Of a stretch of DNA of 55,368 bases, positions 1 through 8,015 are shown piece by piece. Where the stretch lies: IMG/VR virus record IMGVR_UViG_3300026478_000297, positions 1-55,368 of that record, one strand, 5' to 3'. The notes beneath the pieces are model-generated. The model was given only the letters and a program-made list of their open reading frames with translations. It was not told where the DNA came from and made no database searches. Within the stretch, counting starts at the first letter, position 1; every line of letters starts with the position of its first letter. A program made the position numbers and the translations under genes. This DNA comes from a virus.

Positions 1-570
1 GGCTAACCTTGCAGCCTGTAAGTTACGAATAGCTTGGCTAGTTGGGATTAGAACCTTGCCGCCTAAGTGCCCACATTTCTTTTCGCTAGATAGTTGATCT
101 TCAAAATGTACTGCGGCTGCGCCTGCTTCGATCATCGCTGACATTAGTTCGTATGCGTTTAGTGCTCCGCCGAATCCCGCTTCAGCATCTGCTACGATTG
201 GTAGAAAGTAATCTGTTTCTACTTTACCTTCTGAATATTCAATCTGATCAGCACGACGGAATGCATTGTTAATCTGTTTAACAATCGTTGGTACTGAATT
301 TACTGGGTATAGACTTTGGTCTGGGTATACTTGATTAGCTGTATTAGCAGCAGCAGCCACTTGCCAACCTGATAGATAAATCGCTTTTAGTCCTGCTTTG
401 GCATGTTGAACAGCCTGTTGGCCGCTGTATGCTCCTAGCGTTGCGACATAGGGTTCTGTCGCTAATAGCTCACGTAGTTTTGTGGCACCACGTTTAGCTA
501 GTGTATGCTCTATTTGCACAGAGCCTTGTAGTTTACGGACTGTGTCTTGTGTGTAGTTACGCTTCTTCAT
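1..570 (-). CDS. aceA: Isocitrate lyase, N-terminal part (cut by window edge)
   Basis: Cleaves isocitrate to glyoxylate and succinate (glyoxylate shunt). The visible 190 residues hold the family hallmarks: YLSGWQVAA at 65-73, DQSLYP at 84-89, the [10 protein letters not shown] metal-binding stretch near 126-135, and the catalytic signature KKCGH at 164-168. The start at 570 has AAGGAG six bases upstream, behind a T4-like late promoter box at 593-598. The remaining two-thirds or so lies beyond the left edge, so completeness cannot be judged. A metabolic gene amid phage virion genes is best read as an auxiliary metabolic gene. The family call is secure; activity is inferred. Confidence 0.95.
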   Translation of the reverse strand, partial: MKKRNYTQDTVRKLQGSVQIEHTLAKRGATKLRELLATEPYVATLGAYSGQQAVQHAKAGLKAIYLSGWQVAAAANTANQVYPDQSLYPVNSVPTIVKQINNAFRRADQIEYSEGKVETDYFLPIVADAEAGFGGALNAYELMSAMIEAGAAAVHFEDQLSSEKKCGHLGGKVLIPTSQAIRNLQAARLA

Positions 571-592
571 TCATATCTCCTTAAAAGCCTAG

Positions 593-598
593 TATTTA
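593..598 (-). promoter_or_regulatory. T4-like late promoter box for aceA
   Basis: CATAAATACTAGG on the minus strand matches the T4 late consensus TATAAATA. It lies 22 bases upstream of the aceA start, leaving room for a normal leader with a ribosome site. Confidence 0.6.
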
Positions 599-630
599 TG
601 GCTCTGCACAAGAGAATGATGCTCACTTTA

Positions 631-665
631 GGAACGGTCCTCGGGCACGACTCCTACTCCGTTCC
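631..665. repeat. Inverted repeat between aceA and the 719-1831 gene
   Basis: GGAACGG (631-637) and CCGTTCC (659-665) form a 7-bp stem around a 21-base loop. It sits in the 148-base gap downstream of the leader-bearing gene and upstream of the aceA promoter. It could form an RNA hairpin, but no U-run follows, so a terminator role is uncertain. I see no gene in the gap. Confidence 0.45.
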
Positions 666-718
666 AGCCCAGCAGCCGGGCCACCCTGTAACGCATAACG
701 TCCTAAGGTAGGGTGTTC

Positions 719-1831
719 TTACTCTTCTCGTTGTAGTTCAAACGTGAAGTCGTCTAAGTTAATATTTGGATGTCTTGCTAGAAGTTTTTGTTGTGCATCA
801 TCTCTGCTTTCTGCAGGGATACGTGCTGTACGTCCTGTTTGAGTATGTGTGACTAACCAGGTACCTTCACCATCGTTAGAGTCGCCTTCTTCTTTGTCGG
901 CTTTAGGAGCTTCGCTGGCGTATGATAATGGGAATCTGCGTTTAATATCAGCAACACTCTGTGCAATATCATACCCACCTGATACTATACCTGTGCTGTT
1001 AGATTTGATTTCTTCGCCTTTCTGTTCAATAGCTGCAACGATGCGTTTCATCAACCCAGGAAATAGTTCAGAGAATCTTTCATCACTGCGCACAGTCTGG
1101 TTACCGTTGTTCAACTGGTTAGTTGGGGCATGCATCTGCCACTTACCGTTGACATCGTCTGCGTTTTGTTTGTCAAAGATACTAACGATAGGGCCGTCAT
1201 CGGCGTAACGATTAAACCATTGAAGTCCCGAGCTAGATCCTGTACAGAAACTTGCTTGGTATCCGTGTTCGTTGTTGAATGTATAACATGAACCATAGTT
1301 CATAGGAACAGTTACTAGGAAACGATCATCGTCGATCAGTGTGATTTCTTTCTTTTCGCGCTTGTGTTTTTCAATGACTTCTGCGTCTTTGATTCTACGT
1401 AGTTCGTTTTGATAATCGCGATCACGAACGATGTTCTGTATCTGTCTTAGGCTTTTGAATCTGTTAAAATCTTGATCTTTTTCTTTTAGTCTACCGCGTA
1501 TACTTAGAGCTTTCCATGCACCTAGTGCATCTCCACCTTCACCGTTGACGTCTTCATAATCTAGTTGTCCGTTTACATATAAACGAGTTAACCATTCATC
1601 AAACTTGCCGTCGGCAGAAACATCGCCGTAGTCTGTGGCTCTTAGGCTCTGGTCTAATAGATCGCTCCATAGCTTTACGATCTGTTCGTCTGTAGGCTTA
1701 GGTCCTAGCTTGCCTATTAGATGTTTTGGAATAGTGTGATCGTGTCGCATAGCGATACCGATCATCTTGATCATCTTGGGATCTTTGATCTTGGCAGCAA
1801 CATTGGCTTCGAATATTTGTTTTAGTTTCAT
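719..1831 (-). CDS. Phage protein with capsid-targeting-like leader
   Basis: 370 residues, function unknown. The first residues, MKLKQIFEAN, resemble the short leader (basic/hydrophobic, ending in x-x-E-A) that T4-like phages use to send internal head proteins into the prohead, where the gp21 protease cuts after Glu. The middle has a segment (YTFNNEHGYQASFCTG, then a W-F-N-R-Y motif, IVSIFDK and WQMHAPTNQ, residues about 183-243) like a domain I recall from uncharacterised large-phage proteins. The first bases overlap the end of the upstream gene (ATGA-type), suggesting coupled translation. It could be an internal virion protein; this is not proven. Confidence 0.8.
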   Translation of the reverse strand: MKLKQIFEANVAAKIKDPKMIKMIGIAMRHDHTIPKHLIGKLGPKPTDEQIVKLWSDLLDQSLRATDYGDVSADGKFDEWLTRLYVNGQLDYEDVNGEGGDALGAWKALSIRGRLKEKDQDFNRFKSLRQIQNIVRDRDYQNELRRIKDAEVIEKHKREKKEITLIDDDRFLVTVPMNYGSCYTFNNEHGYQASFCTGSSSGLQWFNRYADDGPIVSIFDKQNADDVNGKWQMHAPTNQLNNGNQTVRSDERFSELFPGLMKRIVAAIEQKGEEIKSNSTGIVSGGYDIAQSVADIKRRFPLSYASEAPKADKEEGDSNDGEGTWLVTHTQTGRTARIPAESRDDAQQKLLARHPNINLDDFTFELQREE

Positions 1832-2706
1832 CCTGAAATCAAACTCCTCTTAAAGAATGCCAATATCGTTCCTATCTTGCTAGTATCACCAGATGAAATA
1901 TCTTTTAATAGTTTCTGTGGTCCTTCTGGAAACTGTGAACTGTAACTACCACTGCCGTATCTGCTGCGTGTGATTTCGCCAGTTTCATCTGGATAGTAAT
2001 GTGATGCGGCCATTAGTACTGCTGAGTTTATGGCAGTGTTTAAGAATCCAGGAGTATCTCCTCCGACTTCTAGAGCATCGATTCCATTCTGTAATCGTTG
2101 TATGTGTTCTAGTTTATGTTTGGCTTTTTCAAAAGCATCATTCTTGATTTGATTGGCTACGTGTCCTTTGACATCGGCTATGGCGGCGTTCATTGCTTTA
2201 ACCCATAGTGGTCGAAACTTTGTCAAAAGTTTTTCTTGATTCATTTCTGTAGGCGAGCTTGTGCCACGTAGCTCTTGACGTTTGCGTTGTACGTCTTTGA
2301 CTTTGCCTTGCTCTTTACCTGTAAAGAACTTATAACTCTTAGGATTACCGATCTGTCCTTTTAGGAAATCTAATATGTTTCCGCCACGATCATCTGTTTT
2401 TGTTGCTGGTTCGCCGCCTGCACTAGCTACTGCTGTATATGAACGACCATCATACTTGATAGCACCCGTGCCTGTGGCTCCTTTGATCAATACCCATGTG
2501 CCTTTGTAGTTAGATTTAAGATCATTCCAAAGGATCTTAGGTATTGGTTGATATTGTTGGTCGTGTGATAGACCCATCTTGGTGTGAAGATACTGCACAG
2601 TCTGTTGTGCGCCTGGATGCCCTTTGACCATGTCTAATGTGCTACTAGCTTCTACTAGAGTAGATTCACATAGTCGAGCAAATAGTTGACAGCTTTCTAA
2701 TCTCAT
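1828..2706 (-). CDS. Unknown phage protein, possible leader peptide
   Basis: 292 residues from the ATG at 2706, beginning MRLESCQLFARLCESTLVEA, which again looks like a prohead-targeting leader ending in V-E-A. An alternative ATG at 2742 adds 12 residues and overlaps the upstream gene. I prefer 2706 because of the leader-like N-terminus and a TAAATA box four bases before it. The middle (about 90-160) is basic and hydrophilic with a K/R-rich helix; the C-terminus is Ser/Gly-rich. No catalytic motif recognised. It lies between two other leader-bearing genes. Confidence 0.75.
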   Translation of the reverse strand: MRLESCQLFARLCESTLVEASSTLDMVKGHPGAQQTVQYLHTKMGLSHDQQYQPIPKILWNDLKSNYKGTWVLIKGATGTGAIKYDGRSYTAVASAGGEPATKTDDRGGNILDFLKGQIGNPKSYKFFTGKEQGKVKDVQRKRQELRGTSSPTEMNQEKLLTKFRPLWVKAMNAAIADVKGHVANQIKNDAFEKAKHKLEHIQRLQNGIDALEVGGDTPGFLNTAINSAVLMAASHYYPDETGEITRSRYGSGSYSSQFPEGPQKLLKDISSGDTSKIGTILAFFKRSLISG

Positions 2707-2710
2707 CTTG

Positions 2711-2716
2711 TATTTA
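2711..2716 (-). promoter_or_regulatory. TAAATA box four bases before ATG 2706
   Basis: GATAAATA on the minus strand, then four bases, then ATG. It resembles the leaderless late pattern seen elsewhere in the window, though the spacing is four and the box lies inside the longer alternative reading frame. Confidence 0.4.
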
Positions 2717-3526
2717 TCGGTTAGGTAGTCTAGGACGATCATGTCCTAGAGCTCTGGGGTTTTCTACTGGGTGTACACTATCCTGTTCAGGCCAGCTATA
2801 GATATAATCACCAAACTCATCTCGTACTAATAGCCAGCGTATTCCGCCTGCAGAGTACTGATGTATCTGTGCTTGATATCCTGGGATAGTTGTATCAAAA
2901 TCTATATCGCCTGTACCTACATCTTCGCCATTTTCGCGAGCCCAGTTTCCTACAGCATTTACTTCTTGTCTAGTATTAGGTCCTTGTCCGTTAAGATTAC
3001 CAATCATCCAAATATCATTTGTTTCTGTGCGAGTAAACGATCTAAACAGATGTCTGCCTAGTGTACGGATAGCACGTTGCATATTGCCTGGAAGATTAGC
3101 CACTTGATGGAACTCGGGATTTTGTATACCTGCTGCTGCTAGATTGGTTCCAGCGACTGCAGGCAAGTTACGAGTGTTAACATCAACCGCTGGTAAGTTT
3201 TGTTGATCAGGTTCAGGATATCCTGGATCATCTGGATCTGCATCTATGTCTCGCATACGACCAAGCAGGTCTCGCATACGTTGATTAGGTTCTATGTTTC
3301 TTGTAGCTCTATGTGTATCAGACTGACTGGCTCTGCGCTGTTGCGGAGCATCACCTCGGGGTTCATCACGGGGTTCATCTCTACGCTCTGGTTCAGGAGC
3401 CGAAGGTAGATTATCTGCTTTGGGAGAGAAGAGATCGTCAAAACCGGACCAATCAATATCCTTATCTTTGAGATCTTGTTTTTTCTTTTTGTCCGCTTCG
3501 AGCAGATAATCACGAAAGGTTTTCAT
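2714..3526 (-). CDS. Internal virion protein candidate with MKTFRDYLLEA leader
   Basis: 270 residues. The start at 3526 gives MKTFRDYLLEADKKKK, very close to the T4 internal-protein targeting sequence (MKTYQEFIxEA), with a predicted gp21-type cleavage after LLE. A low-complexity charged linker rich in D, R, P and Q follows (about 15-115), then a compact C-terminal domain (about 130-265) with several W, Y and G residues. The ATG overlaps the stop of the upstream nuclease gene (TAATG). A candidate protein co-packaged in the head and possibly injected; specific function unknown. Confidence 0.8.
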   Translation of the reverse strand: MKTFRDYLLEADKKKKQDLKDKDIDWSGFDDLFSPKADNLPSAPEPERRDEPRDEPRGDAPQQRRASQSDTHRATRNIEPNQRMRDLLGRMRDIDADPDDPGYPEPDQQNLPAVDVNTRNLPAVAGTNLAAAGIQNPEFHQVANLPGNMQRAIRTLGRHLFRSFTRTETNDIWMIGNLNGQGPNTRQEVNAVGNWARENGEDVGTGDIDFDTTIPGYQAQIHQYSAGGIRWLLVRDEFGDYIYSWPEQDSVHPVENPRALGHDRPRLPNR

Positions 3527-4353
3527 TAATCGGCTTTCCCGCACTTGGCACGTTTAGCATTTGTTAATGCTCCAAAATCTACTGGCCATTCTTGACCTGG
3601 TTGTAGCTCTTTAGCATTGGCAGGATATTTAAATGTTATTCCTGCTTGTTTTTGTATATCAGCTACGGGCATACGGAACTTGGTCAAGTCATTGCCTAGA
3701 TTGCCATAAGGTTTATTGTGTGGGAATGCCCAGCCTGCTATGGCACCTGTTTGTTGATCGATAACGATCTTATAATATCCATGCGGAACGATGACTCCAT
3801 TTCCGATAAATGGATCACCAGCGCCATAGAATGCCCCCACGTATATGGTAAAAGGACGATTCTGCTGTACCGCCCACCCACGGACTGATGTTTCCAGTAG
3901 TTTCCAAATTCCACGATTTAAACTTCCGTGCTGTGGATACATATTGGTCATCAAAAAACTCTCATACTCCACGATCTGTGACCAACTTAAGTCACCATCG
4001 GGAGCGGCATGTCCTTTGTCGTAGCCTGTGCCTGCGTAGTCATTAGGAGTTGGTCCTCCTGGAACTGACTGGTCCGCAACGAATGCGTTCGTACGTGGAA
4101 AGCATCCTAAGGCATTTTGTGGAAGTAGTGTGTAGGCCACGTAAGCAGGTATCTTTACAGGAGCATCATATGCTACTAGATATGCTTCTCTGCAGATAGG
4201 CTGTGCCGGTCTGCTTGATTGTGCCCATCCCCATGGGCTATGTACTTTGCAGGCATCTACTGGAAGTGGTGCTCGTTGATCCCATGCATGAGACACTGAA
4301 CAGGTACCTAGACCTGCCATGGTTAAAATAAAAATACCTAAGAGTTTATTCAT
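3526..4353 (-). CDS. Secreted DNA/RNA non-specific endonuclease (NUC1 family)
   Basis: 275 residues with a clear signal peptide (MNKLLGIFILTMAGLGTC..., cleavage probably after SHA at 21-23), so the product is exported. The NUC1 active-site region is present: YDKGHAAPDGD at 111-121, with His115 as general base (DKGH replaces the usual DRGH), and MTNMYPQHGSLNRGIWKLLE at 135-154, which supplies the metal-binding Asn and helix. Cysteines at 35, 54 and 84 fit an extracytoplasmic protein. In a phage it might degrade host or extracellular DNA from the periplasm. Start has AAAGGA nearby. Confidence 0.9.
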   Translation of the reverse strand: MNKLLGIFILTMAGLGTCSVSHAWDQRAPLPVDACKVHSPWGWAQSSRPAQPICREAYLVAYDAPVKIPAYVAYTLLPQNALGCFPRTNAFVADQSVPGGPTPNDYAGTGYDKGHAAPDGDLSWSQIVEYESFLMTNMYPQHGSLNRGIWKLLETSVRGWAVQQNRPFTIYVGAFYGAGDPFIGNGVIVPHGYYKIVIDQQTGAIAGWAFPHNKPYGNLGNDLTKFRMPVADIQKQAGITFKYPANAKELQPGQEWPVDFGALTNAKRAKCGKAD

Positions 4354-4366
4354 TTATCATCCTTTA

Positions 4367-5002
4367 TCATTCCCAGATCACCATCTTAAATCGTTCTTTG
4401 GGAATGCCAAAAAAATCACACTTCCAATCACTCTGTGCGAAAAAATCTAAATGATGCCATTTGTCTTTGTATTTAAGCAGATCGCGTCCTGCTTGCTCAA
4501 AATCTATGCTGTTAATCACGGGCTCGATTTTATCTTTAACTGCGCATATTTCTTCGTAGCTAAACCCATCGTACTCCCAATGGAGTATTTCAAAAGCATT
4601 TCCTTCACGATCAACATAGTCCATGCTAAAGTCTAAACCCCATTTAGGACGCATGGCTATTATCTTGTATATCAACGGCAGAGTCTTGGCCCAAAATTTA
4701 AGCTGCTCCAAGGCAGCTCCTGTGTATCCTTTACGCTCAAACAATAGGCTGTGATTAAGGACAGCACCTTCCTTTTTTGTTTCCTGTGTGTACCAGTTTT
4801 GTTTTAGTGCTGTACGATGTTTACGATGCTGTTGTGTGATAGCGTCATTGGTGTTGGCAAAATGCTGTTCCAGGATAGTTAGGTCGTATCCGTTCTGATC
4901 AAATAGCGCAAGGTCTTCAGGCAAGGGTATGTATAACATCTTACCTATGGGTTTATCCCAGTAACCGTTGGGATCTAGTTGATTTTTTGTCAACTTGATC
5001 AT
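4367..5002 (-). CDS. Unknown conserved-looking phage protein
   Basis: 211 residues, not recognised. It is rich in aromatics (W, Y, F) and soluble-looking, with no signal peptide or membrane segment. It starts MIKLTKNQLDPNGYWDKPIGK and ends with an acidic/aromatic stretch. It lies 11 bases downstream of the Cys-rich gene and 13 upstream of the secreted nuclease gene, so it is probably in the same transcript. Confidence 0.75.
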   Translation of the reverse strand: MIKLTKNQLDPNGYWDKPIGKMLYIPLPEDLALFDQNGYDLTILEQHFANTNDAITQQHRKHRTALKQNWYTQETKKEGAVLNHSLLFERKGYTGAALEQLKFWAKTLPLIYKIIAMRPKWGLDFSMDYVDREGNAFEILHWEYDGFSYEEICAVKDKIEPVINSIDFEQAGRDLLKYKDKWHHLDFFAQSDWKCDFFGIPKERFKMVIWE

Positions 5003-5012
5003 GATTCGCTCC

Positions 5013-5414
5013 TTACTTGACTATTGGCCCGCCAGTGATCCAAAGTTCGCAGCTACGTGACCCTGCGCATTTGAAATGTAGCAGATTACAGTAGCCCAAA
5101 TCTGCTGCTTCACGAGTCTTTTCTGCTTCGTAGGCTTCTTTACCCATGCCATCATGTATGCACTTGTACATAGCATTTGTAATGTTAAATGCCGCACAGT
5201 TACCGCAGGTCATAGTCTTAGCAGTCTTTTCATCTATGTCCCATTGCTTGGCTGCATCTTTCCAGTATCCGCCCGGTTCGTCTGGATTGGCAGGACCGTA
5301 GTGATGTTTGTCTATAGCAGTTTGTCTATTCTTAACATTAACTTCTAGGTCGTAGGTAGCGATAGGACAGCCCTTGTTGGCAGCTTCTACAATGTTGATA
5401 TACTTACGATACAT
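5013..5414 (-). CDS. Small cysteine-rich (zinc-binding?) phage protein
   Basis: 133 residues from ATG 5414, which overlaps the stop of the upstream structural gene (TAATG). Residues 68-127 carry C-G-N-C-A-A-F plus further cysteines (YKC, GYC, FKC, RSC), a pattern suited to metal binding. The N-terminal part contains an N-V-K-N-R motif and HHYGPANPDEPGGYWKDAAK, a block I recall from small proteins of T4-like marine phages. Function unknown. Confidence 0.75.
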   Translation of the reverse strand: MYRKYINIVEAANKGCPIATYDLEVNVKNRQTAIDKHHYGPANPDEPGGYWKDAAKQWDIDEKTAKTMTCGNCAAFNITNAMYKCIHDGMGKEAYEAEKTREAADLGYCNLLHFKCAGSRSCELWITGGPIVK

Positions 5415-6751
5415 TAGTAGATCTCCCGCCACTGTGTGCTGACTCGAACAGTGCCAGCAGTGTCACCTATATTTGTTACTGCTACTACGTATATTTCACT
5501 GTCTGTGCTGTCATAGTTTTGAACGATGTAGTTCTTTTTAGCTGAGCTCGGTAGATCACTGGGCGGAGCACCTGCTGACTTTTGACTACCTTGTGTGGTA
5601 GCTGCTAGATATCCACCATCGATCATCTCACCACCAGTAAATGCCGTAGCACCTGCGTTGTATTCTACACCACTACCATCGTTAACTGGAACCCAACTGG
5701 TACCGGTAGTTAGTTGGCTTATCCCTGTAAGTTTGATCAACTTCCATTCCATGTTTTCCTGTGTGCCAAACACATTGACACTACCCATACGCACGATCAT
5801 ACGATTAGCATAGGTATTGAATGCTGTCTTTAATCTAATAGCCAACACTGGCAATGTTGCGCCTGCGGCCAGTGCTCTTGACGCAGGACTGTTTACAGCC
5901 CAATCTTGTCCTGCTTCAACATAGCCTCCTTCTGATACCACAGTAGAACATATCTGATCAAAGTATGCACCTGCTGTGGTACCTGTGTTTAAGATCTCAC
6001 AGCGTACAGGCAAGTTTGGTGAGCTCATATATACTGTGGTCAAGTTGTTTGAGTGAAAGAATATATGGCAAGGTATGTAGGCACCTTCATGTACAAAACC
6101 TACTGTGACAGCCCCTACTCCTAACCATTGAAACTCAATAAAGATTAGTTGTGTTTTAGTAATATCTATGCTGAATAGACTGCCACCCTGGCCGTTGCAC
6201 CGATCAATATTCCAGTTGGCCTGTGTTACACGATTTTCTACAGGAGTACCAGATGTATAAGTTCTTATAACCCAACTGAGTGTTCCGTCGCCTGCTTGTT
6301 CAAAGAAGATACCGTTGTTGTCATCAAAGTATCCTGTGCGTTTGGTTACATTGGCTGTTGCGGAATAGAATACAAAACTTGAAAGTATCTGCTGGCTCTT
6401 ACCTGGCATATAGTGATGATAGAACTTAGTCTGATGAACAACACGACTAGCGGAGTTGTTAGTAGTTGTCAATCTAGCGCAGGCTTTGTTTGATTGGAAC
6501 GCCACTGAACCACCGTTGAATACTTTGTCGATAAAGTTAGGATCTAATCCGTACAAGTGTTTGTAGTCACCTAGAGTAAAGGGACTACTCATACGTATGC
6601 GACCAAATGCGTCTGACTGTCCTACCTTGAGTGTAGTTCTTAGAACAGGCTGACCTAGAGCATTATACTCCATGGCCTTATGCAGGTCATTTAGATTAGG
6701 TTCTCTAGGATGATTATACCCTGTGGTATTCTCTGGCTGGTCTTGAGACAT
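5414..6751 (-). CDS. Virion structural protein (fibre/adhesin type)
   Basis: 445 residues, rich in G, T, S, N, V and aromatics with little Lys, typical of beta-structured tail or capsid-decoration proteins. It has no signal peptide or membrane segment. The C-terminal 80 residues (SSAKKNYIVQNYDSTDSEIYVVAVTN...) look like a beta-sandwich. It follows the PA14 protein gene by three bases, so the two probably act in the same surface structure. The exact component cannot be named. Confidence 0.75.
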   Translation of the reverse strand: MSQDQPENTTGYNHPREPNLNDLHKAMEYNALGQPVLRTTLKVGQSDAFGRIRMSSPFTLGDYKHLYGLDPNFIDKVFNGGSVAFQSNKACARLTTTNNSASRVVHQTKFYHHYMPGKSQQILSSFVFYSATANVTKRTGYFDDNNGIFFEQAGDGTLSWVIRTYTSGTPVENRVTQANWNIDRCNGQGGSLFSIDITKTQLIFIEFQWLGVGAVTVGFVHEGAYIPCHIFFHSNNLTTVYMSSPNLPVRCEILNTGTTAGAYFDQICSTVVSEGGYVEAGQDWAVNSPASRALAAGATLPVLAIRLKTAFNTYANRMIVRMGSVNVFGTQENMEWKLIKLTGISQLTTGTSWVPVNDGSGVEYNAGATAFTGGEMIDGGYLAATTQGSQKSAGAPPSDLPSSAKKNYIVQNYDSTDSEIYVVAVTNIGDTAGTVRVSTQWREIY

Positions 6752-6754
6752 CTA

Positions 6755-7447
6755 TCAGAATCCGTTTACGATTGTTTTGTAGAACACCAGTCCAGTGAAG
6801 GTTCCTGTTCTTTCCTGTGTAGAGTTAGACCAAGACACAAAACACGATCCAGTTACCTGATTGTTTCCGCATTGTATTCTTATTGGATAATAAGCACCTT
6901 CTGTTAACTGTATCGACCCAGATGCATCTTGATTACCATGTAGGCCACCGTTGTTAACTAGAGCATTAGCAGTAGTGAAACCAGATACTGCTGTATCGCC
7001 GATCCATAGATAACTGGCGTCATCGCTATTTGTATAAAATGTATAGGTATCAGTCTTTGGCGGTACGAAGAATCCTCTCCATTCTACACTAGTAGAAACT
7101 GGAATATTTGAATCTGCGATAGATATGGCACTTGGATAACCAAATACACTCGGTGAGTTCATTATAAAAAAATTAGGATCGTCATTAAAGTATCCTGCAT
7201 ACTTGTCATGCCACAAACCGTCGTAGTATAACTTTCCTGATCCTGTAATCCAAGGACGACCTTGTACAAGTCCTCCTGGATTTTCATTATTCAAAATGTC
7301 ATTGTTGACATATCTTGTAGGTAACTGAGAAATATCATATTCAGATCTAAGATTGCCATCTGCTGCTCGATCTGATGCTGCTAGATCAAGTTTGGCCTTT
7401 TGGCGTAGTTCTTTTGTTGATAGGGTTGAAATACCATTTGCTGACAT
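6755..7447 (-). CDS. PA14-domain virion protein
   Basis: 230 residues. Residues 75-225 read as a PA14/GLEYA-type beta-barrel: VEWRGFFVPPKTDTYTFYT, then SDDASYLWIGDTAV, a glycine/asparagine loop, and YYPIRIQCGNN near 187-197. PA14 domains bind carbohydrate or mediate surface contacts, so a receptor-binding or decoration role is likely. The N-terminal 75 residues are helical and charged and may anchor it to the particle. Its ATG overlaps the stop of the 7447-7764 gene (TGATG). Confidence 0.85.
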   Translation of the reverse strand: MSANGISTLSTKELRQKAKLDLAASDRAADGNLRSEYDISQLPTRYVNNDILNNENPGGLVQGRPWITGSGKLYYDGLWHDKYAGYFNDDPNFFIMNSPSVFGYPSAISIADSNIPVSTSVEWRGFFVPPKTDTYTFYTNSDDASYLWIGDTAVSGFTTANALVNNGGLHGNQDASGSIQLTEGAYYPIRIQCGNNQVTGSCFVSWSNSTQERTGTFTGLVFYKTIVNGF

Positions 7448-7764
7448 CAGTTTCTCTCCCCGGGATATATTCTAAAACTGTTGCCACGGAGATCAGCTGC
7501 CTGTTTAGGACCATTGACTCCTCCGCCTGCGTTTGTTGTCACCGCATCTATTGAAGCATACTGTTCATTAGGTTCGTTGGCAAATGTAGGATCTACTTCT
7601 GGTTCTTGAACAAGATCGATGATCTGTTTGAAATGGTTGATGTCTGCAGGCTGACCTGCGATAGCTACATCCGCAGAAATGGCTTGTGGTTTTTCAACTT
7701 CCACGCCTGCATCAATGTTGTCTATAAGATCTAATAGATCTCTGATTATTTCTGTTGCTCTCAT
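7447..7764 (-). CDS. Small phage protein with leader-like start
   Basis: 105 residues, begins [18 protein letters not shown] and ends in a proline/glycine-containing tail (NSFRIYPGERN). The amphipathic N-terminal helix resembles those that open many T4-like marine phage virion proteins. The middle is acidic and low-complexity. It overlaps its upstream neighbour by four bases. No function assigned. Confidence 0.75.
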   Translation of the reverse strand: MRATEIIRDLLDLIDNIDAGVEVEKPQAISADVAIAGQPADINHFKQIIDLVQEPEVDPTFANEPNEQYASIDAVTTNAGGGVNGPKQAADLRGNSFRIYPGERN

Positions 7765-7985
7765 AGTCCACTCAACTTTTTAATATCACTAACTTCATCA
7801 GCTTGATCGATGCTGTTCATGAACTTTAAGATCGCAGGATAATCTTCCATAGTCACTGGACTGTGCTGCGATAGCTTGATAACGATTTCAGCAACATCGT
7901 GTATGTCGCGGTCGTCTTTGATATCTTCGCGAGCCAGTTCTAACAAGCGAATAAATAAAGGTACATCGATTTTAATAATATCCAT
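7761..7985 (-). CDS. Small acidic phage protein
   Basis: 74 residues beginning [20 protein letters not shown]; all-helical in appearance. I recall very similar small proteins in T4-like marine phages, always unannotated. First gene of the leftward operon; TAAATA lies seven bases before its ATG. Function unknown. Confidence 0.8.
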   Translation of the reverse strand: MDIIKIDVPLFIRLLELAREDIKDDRDIHDVAEIVIKLSQHSPVTMEDYPAILKFMNSIDQADEVSDIKKLSGL

Positions 7986-7992
7986 AGTACAA

Positions 7993-7998
7993 TATTTA
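7993..7998 (-). promoter_or_regulatory. Possible late promoter box before the 7985 start
   Basis: GCTAAATA on the minus strand, seven bases before the ATG at 7985. Similar to the late boxes elsewhere, but the spacing differs from the regular five. Confidence 0.4.
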
Positions 7999-8015
7999 GC
8001 GTAGAAAGGTGCAGG

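Noticed and set aside
849-1208. Open frame on the plus strand opposite the 719-1831 gene
   Set aside because: Fully antisense to a gene with clear protein character; Ser/Leu-rich composition is typical of a shadow frame and there is no ribosome site.
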